Source: JAJAZB01 sp965249815 (GTDB taxonomy: Bacteria; Bacteroidota; Bacteroidia; Cytophagales; Spirosomataceae). Taken from it: a stretch of DNA of 64,000 nucleotides. Made by a program: the position numbers and the translations under genes. Below the pieces are notes generated by a model, which did no database searches, was not told the origin of the DNA, and saw only the letters and a list, made by a program, of their open reading frames with translations. Shown here piece by piece: positions 58,638 to 64,000 of the stretch (within the stretch, counting starts at the first letter, position 1; the number at the start of each line of letters is the position of its first letter). The stretch lies in assembly GCA_965249815.1 (NCBI GenBank), contig CBDFMV010000003.1, positions 2,666,001 to 2,730,000 of the forward strand, written 5' to 3'.

Positions 58638-59762
58638 TTACTTTGCCGGTATCGCCCCGCGCCCCACGAAGGCCCGGCAACCGCCCGCCACGGGCCTGAG
58701 CGCCACTTCGAGCAGGGTGCCGTCGGGCAGTGGCAGGAGCTGGGACGAATAATTCGGGCAGGGGTTGTCGGCGGCTTCAGGCACGGCCACGGGCGCGGGG
58801 TGTTCGGTCCACGGGCCGGTGCCGTCGCCGATGAAGTACACGCTGCCATTTTCTTTGGCCAGACTGCCGTCGGCGTTGTAGAGCATCTGCCCAATCACGG
58901 CGAGTCGTCCGTCGGGCAGCACGGTGACGGTCGGGGCGTGGGAAAAATGGTGCCCCGCCGTGGATTCGAGGCGGGTGCCCGCGTCGGCGGGATTGCCCCA
59001 GTCGGTGCCGTTGTCCGAAAAGCGGATGTACGTGTCGCAGCCCAGGCCGCAGATTTCGTAGGTCATCACGTAGCGGCCGTTGTGTAACCGCCGCACGATG
59101 GCCATGCCAGGGCGCATCTTTTTGTCGGGGCGGTCGGGTACGGCCACGTCGCGTACTTCCGGCCCCCAGGTTTTGCCCCCGTCGGTGCTGATTTTGTGGG
59201 CCAAAAGCTGGTTGAAACCCGCATCCCGGTGTTCCTCGGTGGAGTAGTACATCACCAGCCGGTCCTGCACGTCCACGATGAATTCGGCTTCCCACAAGCC
59301 GACGCTGCCGCGCACGGGCGTGGATAGCAGGTGCCATGTTTTGCCAAAATCGGTGCTTTGGAACAGGTTCATCGCCGTGGCCGTGCGTGGGTCGCGGCCT
59401 TTTCCGACGGAGGTCGTCCAGAACAGCGTGCCCGGTTGGGTGGTGCCGAGGGTTTGCGGCACTTCCCACAGGCCGGAGCAGCAGTGGCCGGGTTTGGTGG
59501 TGTCGGCGAGGTCGGCGCGGAGGGTCCAGTTTTTGCCGCCGTCCGGGCTGTGAAACAGGCTGGCCGCCGTGCCGTCGGTGTCGAAACTGAGCAGCAGGCT
59601 GCCTTTTTCGGGTCCGTGCGCGAGTTGAAGCAGGCGCGGGTAGTACGCCTGCCGGTCGGCGACCAGTTGGGCGGTTGAACCGGGTTCAACCGGCGCGGCG
59701 GGTTTGGGCGACTGCCCGCAGGCGGTGAGGCTGGCAAACAGCAGGAGGAGCAGGCGGTTCAT
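58638..59762 (-). CDS. Sialidase-like BNR-repeat lipoprotein
   Basis: A 374-residue lipoprotein (MNRLLLLLFASLTACGQ). It is a six-bladed propeller with Asp-box motifs SPDGGKNW, STDFGKTW and STDGGKTW and a late SDNGTDW. Exo-alpha-sialidase or related glycosidase or lyase activity is possible; the arginine triad of true GH33 sialidases could not be assigned safely. It shares strand and lipidation signal with the GH43 gene, so they probably work on one glycan. Confidence 0.75.
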   Translation of the reverse strand: MNRLLLLLFASLTACGQSPKPAAPVEPGSTAQLVADRQAYYPRLLQLAHGPEKGSLLLSFDTDGTAASLFHSPDGGKNWTLRADLADTTKPGHCCSGLWEVPQTLGTTQPGTLFWTTSVGKGRDPRTATAMNLFQSTDFGKTWHLLSTPVRGSVGLWEAEFIVDVQDRLVMYYSTEEHRDAGFNQLLAHKISTDGGKTWGPEVRDVAVPDRPDKKMRPGMAIVRRLHNGRYVMTYEICGLGCDTYIRFSDNGTDWGNPADAGTRLESTAGHHFSHAPTVTVLPDGRLAVIGQMLYNADGSLAKENGSVYFIGDGTGPWTEHPAPVAVPEAADNPCPNYSSQLLPLPDGTLLEVALRPVAGGCRAFVGRGAIPAK

Positions 59763-59832
59763 GCGGCGCGGTTTTCACCGAAAAGAACCGAATTGGGCCA
59801 ACTATCCCTCGCGTTCAGGGCGATTGACCGAC

Positions 59833-60702
59833 CTATTTCTGTTTTAAGTACGCGTTGGCGTCCACCAGGTTGAACTCGGGATCGTCGCGAAAAATGCTTT
59901 GCAGCGACCCCACGTGCCGCTGCCCGATGATCACCAGCAGCCGTTTGCCCGGCCGGGCGAGTTGGGTCGTGACGATGTTGGAATAGATTTTCAAATCGCG
60001 GTTTTTGAACACGGAAATAAACTCGGCCCCCACGTAAGCGGGGTTGATGAACGAACTGTCCACCATCGGGTCGGCTTTCAGCGTCCCGTTGGTCACCCGG
60101 GCGGGGGTGATGTACACCAGGTGGTGCGTCATCTGGATGGTGGCCGGTTGGTTGAGCGCGATGAGGTAGTCCGGCAAGGTAAGCGTGCCCGCCTGAAACG
60201 GTTGGGTCAGGCTTCGCACGTACGTTCGCAGCGCGGCCGTTTCGGTCTGGTAGCGTTCGATGCGCTCACCGTTCGCCAGAATGCCCTGCGAGGTGCCGCC
60301 CGGCGCATCCACGCCGTAAACTCCGGGCAGGCTGAGTTGCCTGGCCGCCCTGAAACCAAACTGGTACACTTCGCTGCGCCCGTCTTCGAGGTCGGTCAGG
60401 GCCAGTTTGCCGCGCCGGTACAGGACGTACAAACTATCCAGGCGGGGTTGCTTTTCGGGAAGAACTTCCACCAGAATCAAATCCGGCCTGAACCGTTCGA
60501 GCAACTGCACCACCTGCCCGACTTCCTGTTGGCGTTTTGGGGTGAAAACGTCGGTTGCGGGCAGGTCTTTTTTGAAAAGCTGACTCAGGTGGTCGGTTCC
60601 CAGAAGCAGAATTTCGGCTTTGGCGGCGGGCGGCAGGGCGGTTTGGGCAGTTAACTGGCCTGCACACAGACACAGCAAGGCGGCCCGAAAAAGAATTCGC
60701 AT
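59833..60702 (-). CDS. DUF5694/TraB-like exported protein
   Basis: A 289-residue protein with signal peptide (MRILFRAALLCLCAGQLTAQ). EILLLGTDHLSQLF at about 30 and GKRLLVIIGQRHVGSLQSIFRDDPEFNLVDANAYL near the C terminus fit the TraB/TIKI-type fold (two conserved short motifs with Gly-x-x-His and Arg-His), as in DUF5694. Members are of unknown activity, some thought to be metalloproteases. An IS1595-type transposon begins 37 bp upstream of the start codon and probably displaced the promoter. Confidence 0.7.
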   Translation of the reverse strand: MRILFRAALLCLCAGQLTAQTALPPAAKAEILLLGTDHLSQLFKKDLPATDVFTPKRQQEVGQVVQLLERFRPDLILVEVLPEKQPRLDSLYVLYRRGKLALTDLEDGRSEVYQFGFRAARQLSLPGVYGVDAPGGTSQGILANGERIERYQTETAALRTYVRSLTQPFQAGTLTLPDYLIALNQPATIQMTHHLVYITPARVTNGTLKADPMVDSSFINPAYVGAEFISVFKNRDLKIYSNIVTTQLARPGKRLLVIIGQRHVGSLQSIFRDDPEFNLVDANAYLKQK

Positions 60703-60738
60703 TCAGAAAAGGGGCTTATGGGGTAGGGTTGATAGGTT

Positions 60739-60772
60739 AAAAAATGGGTAATGATATACAAATTTACACCAA
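60739..60772 (+). repeat. Left target duplication and inverted repeat of the IS1595-type transposon
   Basis: AAAAAATG (60739-60746) is repeated exactly at 63845-63852. The inverted repeat is 60747-60772: GGTAATGATATA, two variable bases, then AATTTACACCAA. A second copy of the word TATTTACACC lies subterminally at 60801-60810. Confidence 0.92.
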
Positions 60773-60826
60773 TCCTTGCGAGTGTGGATTTTTGAGCATA
60801 TATTTACACCATAATCTTTGTTATTT

Positions 60827-61744
60827 ATGGTGTCCGAGTTCAAAAGCATTCACGATCTCCTACAAGCCTTCCCAACCGAACAGGCTTGTATTGAACACCT
60901 CGAAACCCTGCGCTGGGACGGGATTCCGGTTTCGCCTTTCGATGCTACGTCGAGGGTCTATAAGTGCGCCGGGGGTCGCTACAAATGCAAGAATACCGGC
61001 AAATACTTCAACGTGAAGGTCGGCACCATTTTCGAGGACACCAAGATTCCCCTTCAAAAGTGGTTTCTGGCGCTCTACGTCTTTTCATCCCATAAGAAGG
61101 GTATTTCCTCGCACCAACTGGCTAAGGATATTGACGTGACCCAAAAATCGGCATGGTTCATGTTGCACCGCCTTCGCTATGCCTTTGACCACCCCAATTT
61201 TGCCGCCGTCATGTCGGGAACCGTCGAAGTTGATGAGACCTACGTCGGTGGTGCCGAAAAGAACAAACACGCCTCCAAGCGCACCGAAGGGACGCAAGGC
61301 CGTAGCACCAAAACGAAAAAGGCGGTGGTGGGTTTGGTTGAACGCGGCGGGAACGTTGTGGCGCAAGTCGTTGAAAGTACCGACCGCAAAACCGTTCAGG
61401 GGTTGATTCATCAGAACGTGGAGCCGGGTGCAACGGTCGTAACCGACGAATACGGCGCGTACCGGGGCATTCAGGGCAACTACGAACACGCTGTCATTCG
61501 CCACGGGGCAAAGGAGTACGTCAACGGCATGGCCCATACCAACACCATAGAAGGCTTTTGGAGCCAATTCAAGCGGGGCATTGATGGGATTTACCACTGG
61601 GTAAGCTTTAAACACCTGCAAGCCTACGCCGACGAGTTCACCCTTCGCTACAACACCCGAAAAGTCACGACGGCTTCCCGTTTTGACCTTGTGCTTTCCA
61701 ATACGGCAGGCCGACTCACCTACCAGAAGCTTATCGAAAAATAA
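60827..61744 (+). CDS. IS1595 family transposase
   Basis: A 305-residue DDE-type transposase with the ISXO2-like domain. A basic Cys-containing zinc-ribbon-like stretch (YKCAGGRYKCKNTGKYFNVKVGTIFEDTKIPLQKWF, about 50-85) precedes the catalytic core: VEVDETYVGG (first Asp), VVTDEYGAYRGI (second Asp) and HTNTIEGFWSQFKRGIDGIYHW (His-Asn-Glu end). The ATG at 60827 is preceded by a -7-like TAATCTTTG (60812-60820), leaving almost no leader. The frame is intact, so the element could be active. Confidence 0.93.
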   Translation: MVSEFKSIHDLLQAFPTEQACIEHLETLRWDGIPVSPFDATSRVYKCAGGRYKCKNTGKYFNVKVGTIFEDTKIPLQKWFLALYVFSSHKKGISSHQLAKDIDVTQKSAWFMLHRLRYAFDHPNFAAVMSGTVEVDETYVGGAEKNKHASKRTEGTQGRSTKTKKAVVGLVERGGNVVAQVVESTDRKTVQGLIHQNVEPGATVVTDEYGAYRGIQGNYEHAVIRHGAKEYVNGMAHTNTIEGFWSQFKRGIDGIYHWVSFKHLQAYADEFTLRYNTRKVTTASRFDLVLSNTAGRLTYQKLIEK

Positions 61745-61747
61745 TTC

Positions 61748-61815
61748 TTTTCCATTTTTGGAAAAATAGCCCGATAATCCTTTACTTTGGGCCATAATCG
61801 CTTCCAAAAATGGAA
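61748..61815. promoter_or_regulatory. Twin palindromic operators TTCCA-N4-TGGAA
   Basis: TTCCATTTTTGGAA (61750-61763, extended to 18 bp at 61748-61765) and TTCCAAAAATGGAA (61802-61815) share the half-sites TTCCA/TGGAA with a 4-bp spacer. Their centres are 52 bp apart, about five helical turns. Between them is a -7-like TTACTTTGG (61781-61789); the second operator overlaps the ATG of the HTH gene. This arrangement suggests autorepression by the HTH protein. Confidence 0.65.
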
Positions 61816-63054
61816 AAAGACGCCTCTAAAGACACCTTACTGACCGAAATTTACAGGCTTCTGGCCTCTGAGAGCGCTCCAAGCTTCCGCGAATTGGTAG
61901 TCCGGAAAAAAACTGAACTTGGAATTAACACCGACTACGAGTTCTCCAAGATGGTCGGCATCCCCAACAACACCCTGGCGCGGCTGATTGACGGCGAAAC
62001 CCAGAAAGTTGACCTTTTCTCTATCCTTAAGGTTTGCCAGTTCTTGGGAATTGACGTTCGGGAAATGGCCGAAATTTACGTTGCCTCGCTGAAACCCGAA
62101 TTTGTCGGGGAGTTGAACTTAGCAACGAAATCCAATTTTATTCTTCGCAACTTCAACCTGAACACGTTGAAGAAAATCGGCTTCATTAAGTCAACTACCG
62201 ACTTTGAAGCCATTGACCGACGCATCACGCGCTTTTTGGGGCTGGAAACGATTTTCCAGTATTCCGACGAGTTGCCACCCGTGATGTTCAGCCGAATTAG
62301 GCAGTATTCACAAGACGAGATGCGTACCATGTGGATTGTTGCGGCTTGCAATCAGTTCAAGAAACTTAACAATCCCCACCCTTACGACCAAGAAGCGTTG
62401 TTGGCCCTTATCCCCAAGATACGCCCATACACCCTTGACGAAGAAGCCGGTTTAGTTATGGTTGTGCGGGCACTCTACCGAGTAGGCGTTTCGGTAATTG
62501 TGCATAAGTACACGGCGAACACGGCGGTTCGGGGTGCTTCATTTATGGTGAATGACAAGCCCTGTATCGTTATCAATGACTTCCGAGGTAAGTATTCGAC
62601 GTTGTGGTTTTCGTTGTTACATGAATTGTCCCATGTCCTTTTTGACATGGAGGCATTAAAATCATGGAAGTTTCACTTATCCGGTGATTACGACATGACT
62701 AACGACTTGTTCAGCGAAGATTTGGCAGACGGGTTTGCTCGTGACCGACTGTTACCGCAAGCCGACCTTGATTTTGTTCGTCCCTACATTGATTCGCATT
62801 CGATGCTTGAGCGACACGCTTACAAGACGTTAAAAGTGCATCCAAGCATTATTTATGACTTCCATTGTCACTTTGAAAAGAACTACCGAGGCCGGGACGT
62901 GTACGCGCTCTACCAACATCACTTTGGAAGTTCGGAACGTGCCGTGCGTTTATTGAAGAATACCCTTTTTGACCAAGAATCAGTTTTTGAAGGCGTTGAT
63001 GAACTTAAAATGATTTACGAGTACACCCCCGAAAACTCCAAACTTAACCCATAG
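61810..63054 (+). CDS. HTH-domain protein with ImmA/IrrE-type metallopeptidase domain
   Basis: A 414-residue protein. The N-terminal region (about 38-90, TDYEFSKMVGIPNNTLARLIDGETQKVDLFSILKVCQFLGID) is an XRE-like helix-turn-helix. After a middle domain (about 100-220) comes an ImmA/IrrE zinc-peptidase: VNDKPCIVINDFRGKYSTLWFSLLHELSHVLFD with H271-E272-x-x-H275, and the third-ligand segment SEDLADGFARDRLLP with E303. Such fusions sense a signal and cleave a repressor in phage-like or mobile elements (ImmR/ImmA) or stress systems (IrrE). Here repressor and peptidase are joined. The next gene starts 2 bp after its stop. Confidence 0.85.
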   Translation: MEKDASKDTLLTEIYRLLASESAPSFRELVVRKKTELGINTDYEFSKMVGIPNNTLARLIDGETQKVDLFSILKVCQFLGIDVREMAEIYVASLKPEFVGELNLATKSNFILRNFNLNTLKKIGFIKSTTDFEAIDRRITRFLGLETIFQYSDELPPVMFSRIRQYSQDEMRTMWIVAACNQFKKLNNPHPYDQEALLALIPKIRPYTLDEEAGLVMVVRALYRVGVSVIVHKYTANTAVRGASFMVNDKPCIVINDFRGKYSTLWFSLLHELSHVLFDMEALKSWKFHLSGDYDMTNDLFSEDLADGFARDRLLPQADLDFVRPYIDSHSMLERHAYKTLKVHPSIIYDFHCHFEKNYRGRDVYALYQHHFGSSERAVRLLKNTLFDQESVFEGVDELKMIYEYTPENSKLNP

Positions 63055-63056
63055 TC

Positions 63057-63623
63057 ATGGCACAACACCAAGAAAGCGAAGAAGAGCGCCGTAATAAAAT
63101 ACGGGCCATGCTGGAGCGAATTAGCGCCGAAGAAAAACGACTGGCAGGCAACCAACAGCTTGCAATCGAACTTCCTGCTGACGTAAGGCCGGAGCTACTG
63201 CCAGAACCGGAAGTTGAGCGCCCAGATTCAGAAACCGAATCCTTGCTTGACAACACCGAGAATCCGGGCTTATCTAAAAGACTTTGGCATGACACGCAGA
63301 AAATCATCCTAAAAAACACCGAAAAAGGTGAGAACAGGCGCTTCATCTTGAACGAAAAAAACCTTTTCTTGAAGGCAAGTGCCAATACCTCGGATTCAAA
63401 ATTTTCCTTCAAACTCGCCGTCCAAAAGGTGTATGACATTGCGGACGAGTGGCTTAAGTCTTCCAACACCCCGGACGAAGTCGAATTAGGGATGATATAC
63501 TGGGATTTAAACGAGCAAAATGGCTTCCATTCAGGAAAGGTAATTGCGCGCGCCAACAGCCGATTCAACCGAACCTTAGAAGGACTGCTGCAGGTTCCGC
63601 CGCCACATAAAGACAAGCCGTAA
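63057..63623 (+). CDS. Unknown protein coupled to the HTH-peptidase
   Basis: A 188-residue soluble protein that begins 2 bp after the HTH-peptidase stop, so the two genes form an operon. Residues 1-45 are charged and coiled-coil-like (EEERRNKIRAMLERISAEEKRL); the middle is acidic and Pro/Glu-rich; the C-terminal part (about 80-188) has a helical pattern (FKLAVQKVYDIADEWLKSSNTPDEVELGMIYWDLNEQNGFH). No family is recognised. By position it could be a substrate or partner of the peptidase, a toxin, or an immunity or transfer factor. Confidence 0.75.
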   Translation: MAQHQESEEERRNKIRAMLERISAEEKRLAGNQQLAIELPADVRPELLPEPEVERPDSETESLLDNTENPGLSKRLWHDTQKIILKNTEKGENRRFILNEKNLFLKASANTSDSKFSFKLAVQKVYDIADEWLKSSNTPDEVELGMIYWDLNEQNGFHSGKVIARANSRFNRTLEGLLQVPPPHKDKP

Positions 63624-63662
63624 TTTTTTGCGGTACCGTCGAACTTTGATTTGGGAAATGAC

Positions 63663-63670
63663 TAATTTTG
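63663..63670 (+). promoter_or_regulatory. -7 box in front of the tRNA-like gene
   Basis: TAATTTTG is a perfect TAnnTTTG element whose expected start site, 6-7 nt later, coincides with the tRNA 5' end (63675). The -33 region has only an offset TTG (63646-63648). Confidence 0.6.
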
Positions 63671-63674
63671 CACC

Positions 63675-63746
63675 ACTCCTGTAGTTCAATGGATAGAACA
63701 ACTGCTTGCTAAGCGGTTGATGCGGGTTCGATTCCCGCTGGGAAGG
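63675..63746 (+). tRNA. tRNA-like gene with GCU anticodon, class I body
   Basis: Cloverleaf: D-stem GTTC/GAAC (63684-63687, 63696-63699), anticodon stem ACTGC/GCGGT (63701-63705, 63713-63717) around loop TTGCTAA with U33 and anticodon GCT (63708-63710), variable loop of only 4 nt, T-arm GCGGG TTCGATT CCCGC (63722-63738). The acceptor is poor: only five inner pairs including two G-U form between 63675-63681 and 63739-63745. GCU reads serine AGC/AGU, but serine tRNAs have a long variable arm. A20 in the D-loop (AATGGATA) and C35/U36 are arginine-tRNA features. No CCA is encoded. Confidence 0.7.
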
Positions 63747-63768
63747 GGTAAAATACTTCTTCCCAGCG
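63736..63768 (+). other. Hairpin competing with the tRNA 3' half
   Basis: CGCTGGGAAG (63736-63745) is the exact complement of CTTCCCAGCG (63759-63768), a 10-bp hairpin with a 13-nt loop. It uses the 3' acceptor strand and the last T-stem bases of the tRNA-like fold, so both structures cannot form at once. Confidence 0.7.
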
Positions 63769-63780
63769 TTCCCCGAACGA

Positions 63781-63808
63781 AAGCCCTGGTTTCACGCCGG
63801 GGCTTTTT
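63781..63808 (+). terminator. Terminator after the tRNA-like gene
   Basis: AAGCCCTGG and CCGGGGCTT form a 9-bp stem (one G-T pair) with a 7-nt loop and a following T-run, 10 bp before the right inverted repeat of the transposon. Confidence 0.85.
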
Positions 63809-63818
63809 ATTTTGTCAT

Positions 63819-63852
63819 TTGGTGTAAATTGATATATCATTACCAAAAAATG
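63819..63852 (-). repeat. Right inverted repeat and target duplication of the transposon
   Basis: TTGGTGTAAATT, two variable bases, then TATATCATTACC (63819-63844) is the inverse of 60747-60772 with two mismatches. AAAAAATG follows at 63845-63852, identical to 60739-60746. Confidence 0.92.
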
Positions 63853-64000
63853 ATACCACGCGAACGGGTGGCCTTGTTTATGAAACGCCAGAATCAGTGT
63901 GGCCAACCACCCCCCAACCGCACCATCCCACCGCACCCCCTCCTTCAAAAGGAGGGGATTCTGAAAGACATCTTTTGGGTTGGAAGAACGGAGAAACGGG
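63853..64000. other. Host DNA right of the transposon, no gene seen
   Basis: These 148 bases continue the sequence that was joined to 60738 before insertion. They contain a palindrome CCCCTCCTT-CAA-AAGGAGGGG (63937-63957), related to the palindrome in coaBC, but no coding sequence that I trust. Confidence 0.6.

Larger units (their letters stand above)
60747..63844 (+). mobile_element. IS1595-type transposon carrying regulator, unknown gene and tRNA-like gene (3,098 bp)
   Basis: Both ends are intact: 26-bp terminal inverted repeats with 24 matches and a perfect 8-bp duplication, the size typical of the IS1595 family. Contents in order are the transposase, an HTH/ImmA-IrrE-type peptidase gene with twin operators, a coupled 188-residue gene and a tRNA-like gene with promoter and terminator. 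All are on one strand. It is therefore a passenger-gene transposon, not a plain IS. Reconstruction of the empty site gives a simple join of ...GGTTAAAAAATGATACCACG... Confidence 0.9.

Noticed and set aside
53091..60702. A polysaccharide utilisation locus
   Set aside because: Secreted GH43, sialidase-like and other sugar proteins cluster here, but no SusC/SusD pair or dedicated regulator is present, so the label is not supported.
63675..63746. The tRNA as an integration site (att) of a tyrosine-recombinase island
   Set aside because: No integrase is visible, and the tRNA-like gene is inside the transposon ends, so it is cargo rather than target.
63709..63948. Minus-strand 79-codon frame over the tRNA-like gene and the transposon end
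   Set aside because: It crosses the terminal inverted repeat and target duplication and has no protein-like features; the tRNA fold, promoter box and terminator explain the sequence better.

Overview
The window is a GC-rich, gene-dense chromosomal segment of a Bacteroidota bacterium, most likely order Cytophagales (Spirosoma/Larkinella-like). Supporting signs are promoters of the TAnnTTTG type, a type IX secretion C-terminal sorting domain, a DUF4835 (PorD-type) protein, the short Bacteroidota form of RNA polymerase omega, OstA-like and OmpA/PD40 envelope proteins, and many secreted glycan-active proteins. The species assignment is inference; no database was searched.

Layout. 1-9.4 kb: end of pfkB, fabI, a GNAT enzyme, D-lactate dehydrogenase, a sterol-desaturase-type hydroxylase, a GH95-like glycosidase, a ParE/antitoxin pair and a penicillin-acylase-type hydrolase. 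9.6-18.2 kb: a large ThuA/sugar-dehydrogenase/PKD/cytochrome c fusion, DoxX, a haloperoxidase-like lipoprotein and lon. 18.4-30.5 kb: rseP, dxr, a glycosyltransferase, a GH3-type amido synthetase, pdhB, a BI-1 membrane protein, a VOC enzyme, an unknown 339-residue protein, a phytanoyl-CoA-dioxygenase relative and a duplicated lipoprotein pair. 30.6-31.4 kb: a decayed IS5-type element. 31.4-38.7 kb: an M23 peptidase, an exported chorismate mutase, a VOC protein, an MFS transporter, a membrane-anchored pentapeptide-like protein and Sco1. 38.8-51.8 kb: housekeeping and envelope genes (recN, a small Sm-like protein, porD-like, coaBC, rpoZ, bamD, a T9SS-sorted protein, OstA-like, tilS, OmpA/PD40). 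51.9-53.0 kb: the mobile mystery A/B (HTH/Fic) pair. 53.1-60.7 kb: secreted sugar-processing genes (isomerase-like TIM barrel, GH43, BNR sialidase-like and others).

The most interesting object is at the right edge. A complete 3,098-bp IS1595-type transposon (60747-63844) has 26-bp terminal inverted repeats and a perfect 8-bp target duplication. Besides its transposase it carries an HTH/ImmA-IrrE-type metallopeptidase flanked by twin operators spaced 52 bp, a coupled gene of unknown function, and a tRNA-like gene with its own promoter box and terminator. That tRNA has a GCU anticodon, which reads serine AGC/AGU codons, but a short variable loop and the D-arm and C35 features of arginine tRNAs.

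Three other signals recur. Many intergenic gaps hold pairs of inverted arrays of 7-10-nt degenerate tandem words, different in each gap. Long perfect palindromes occur, one of which (69 bp) sits in frame inside coaBC. The IS5-type element sits in the loop of a rho-independent terminator.
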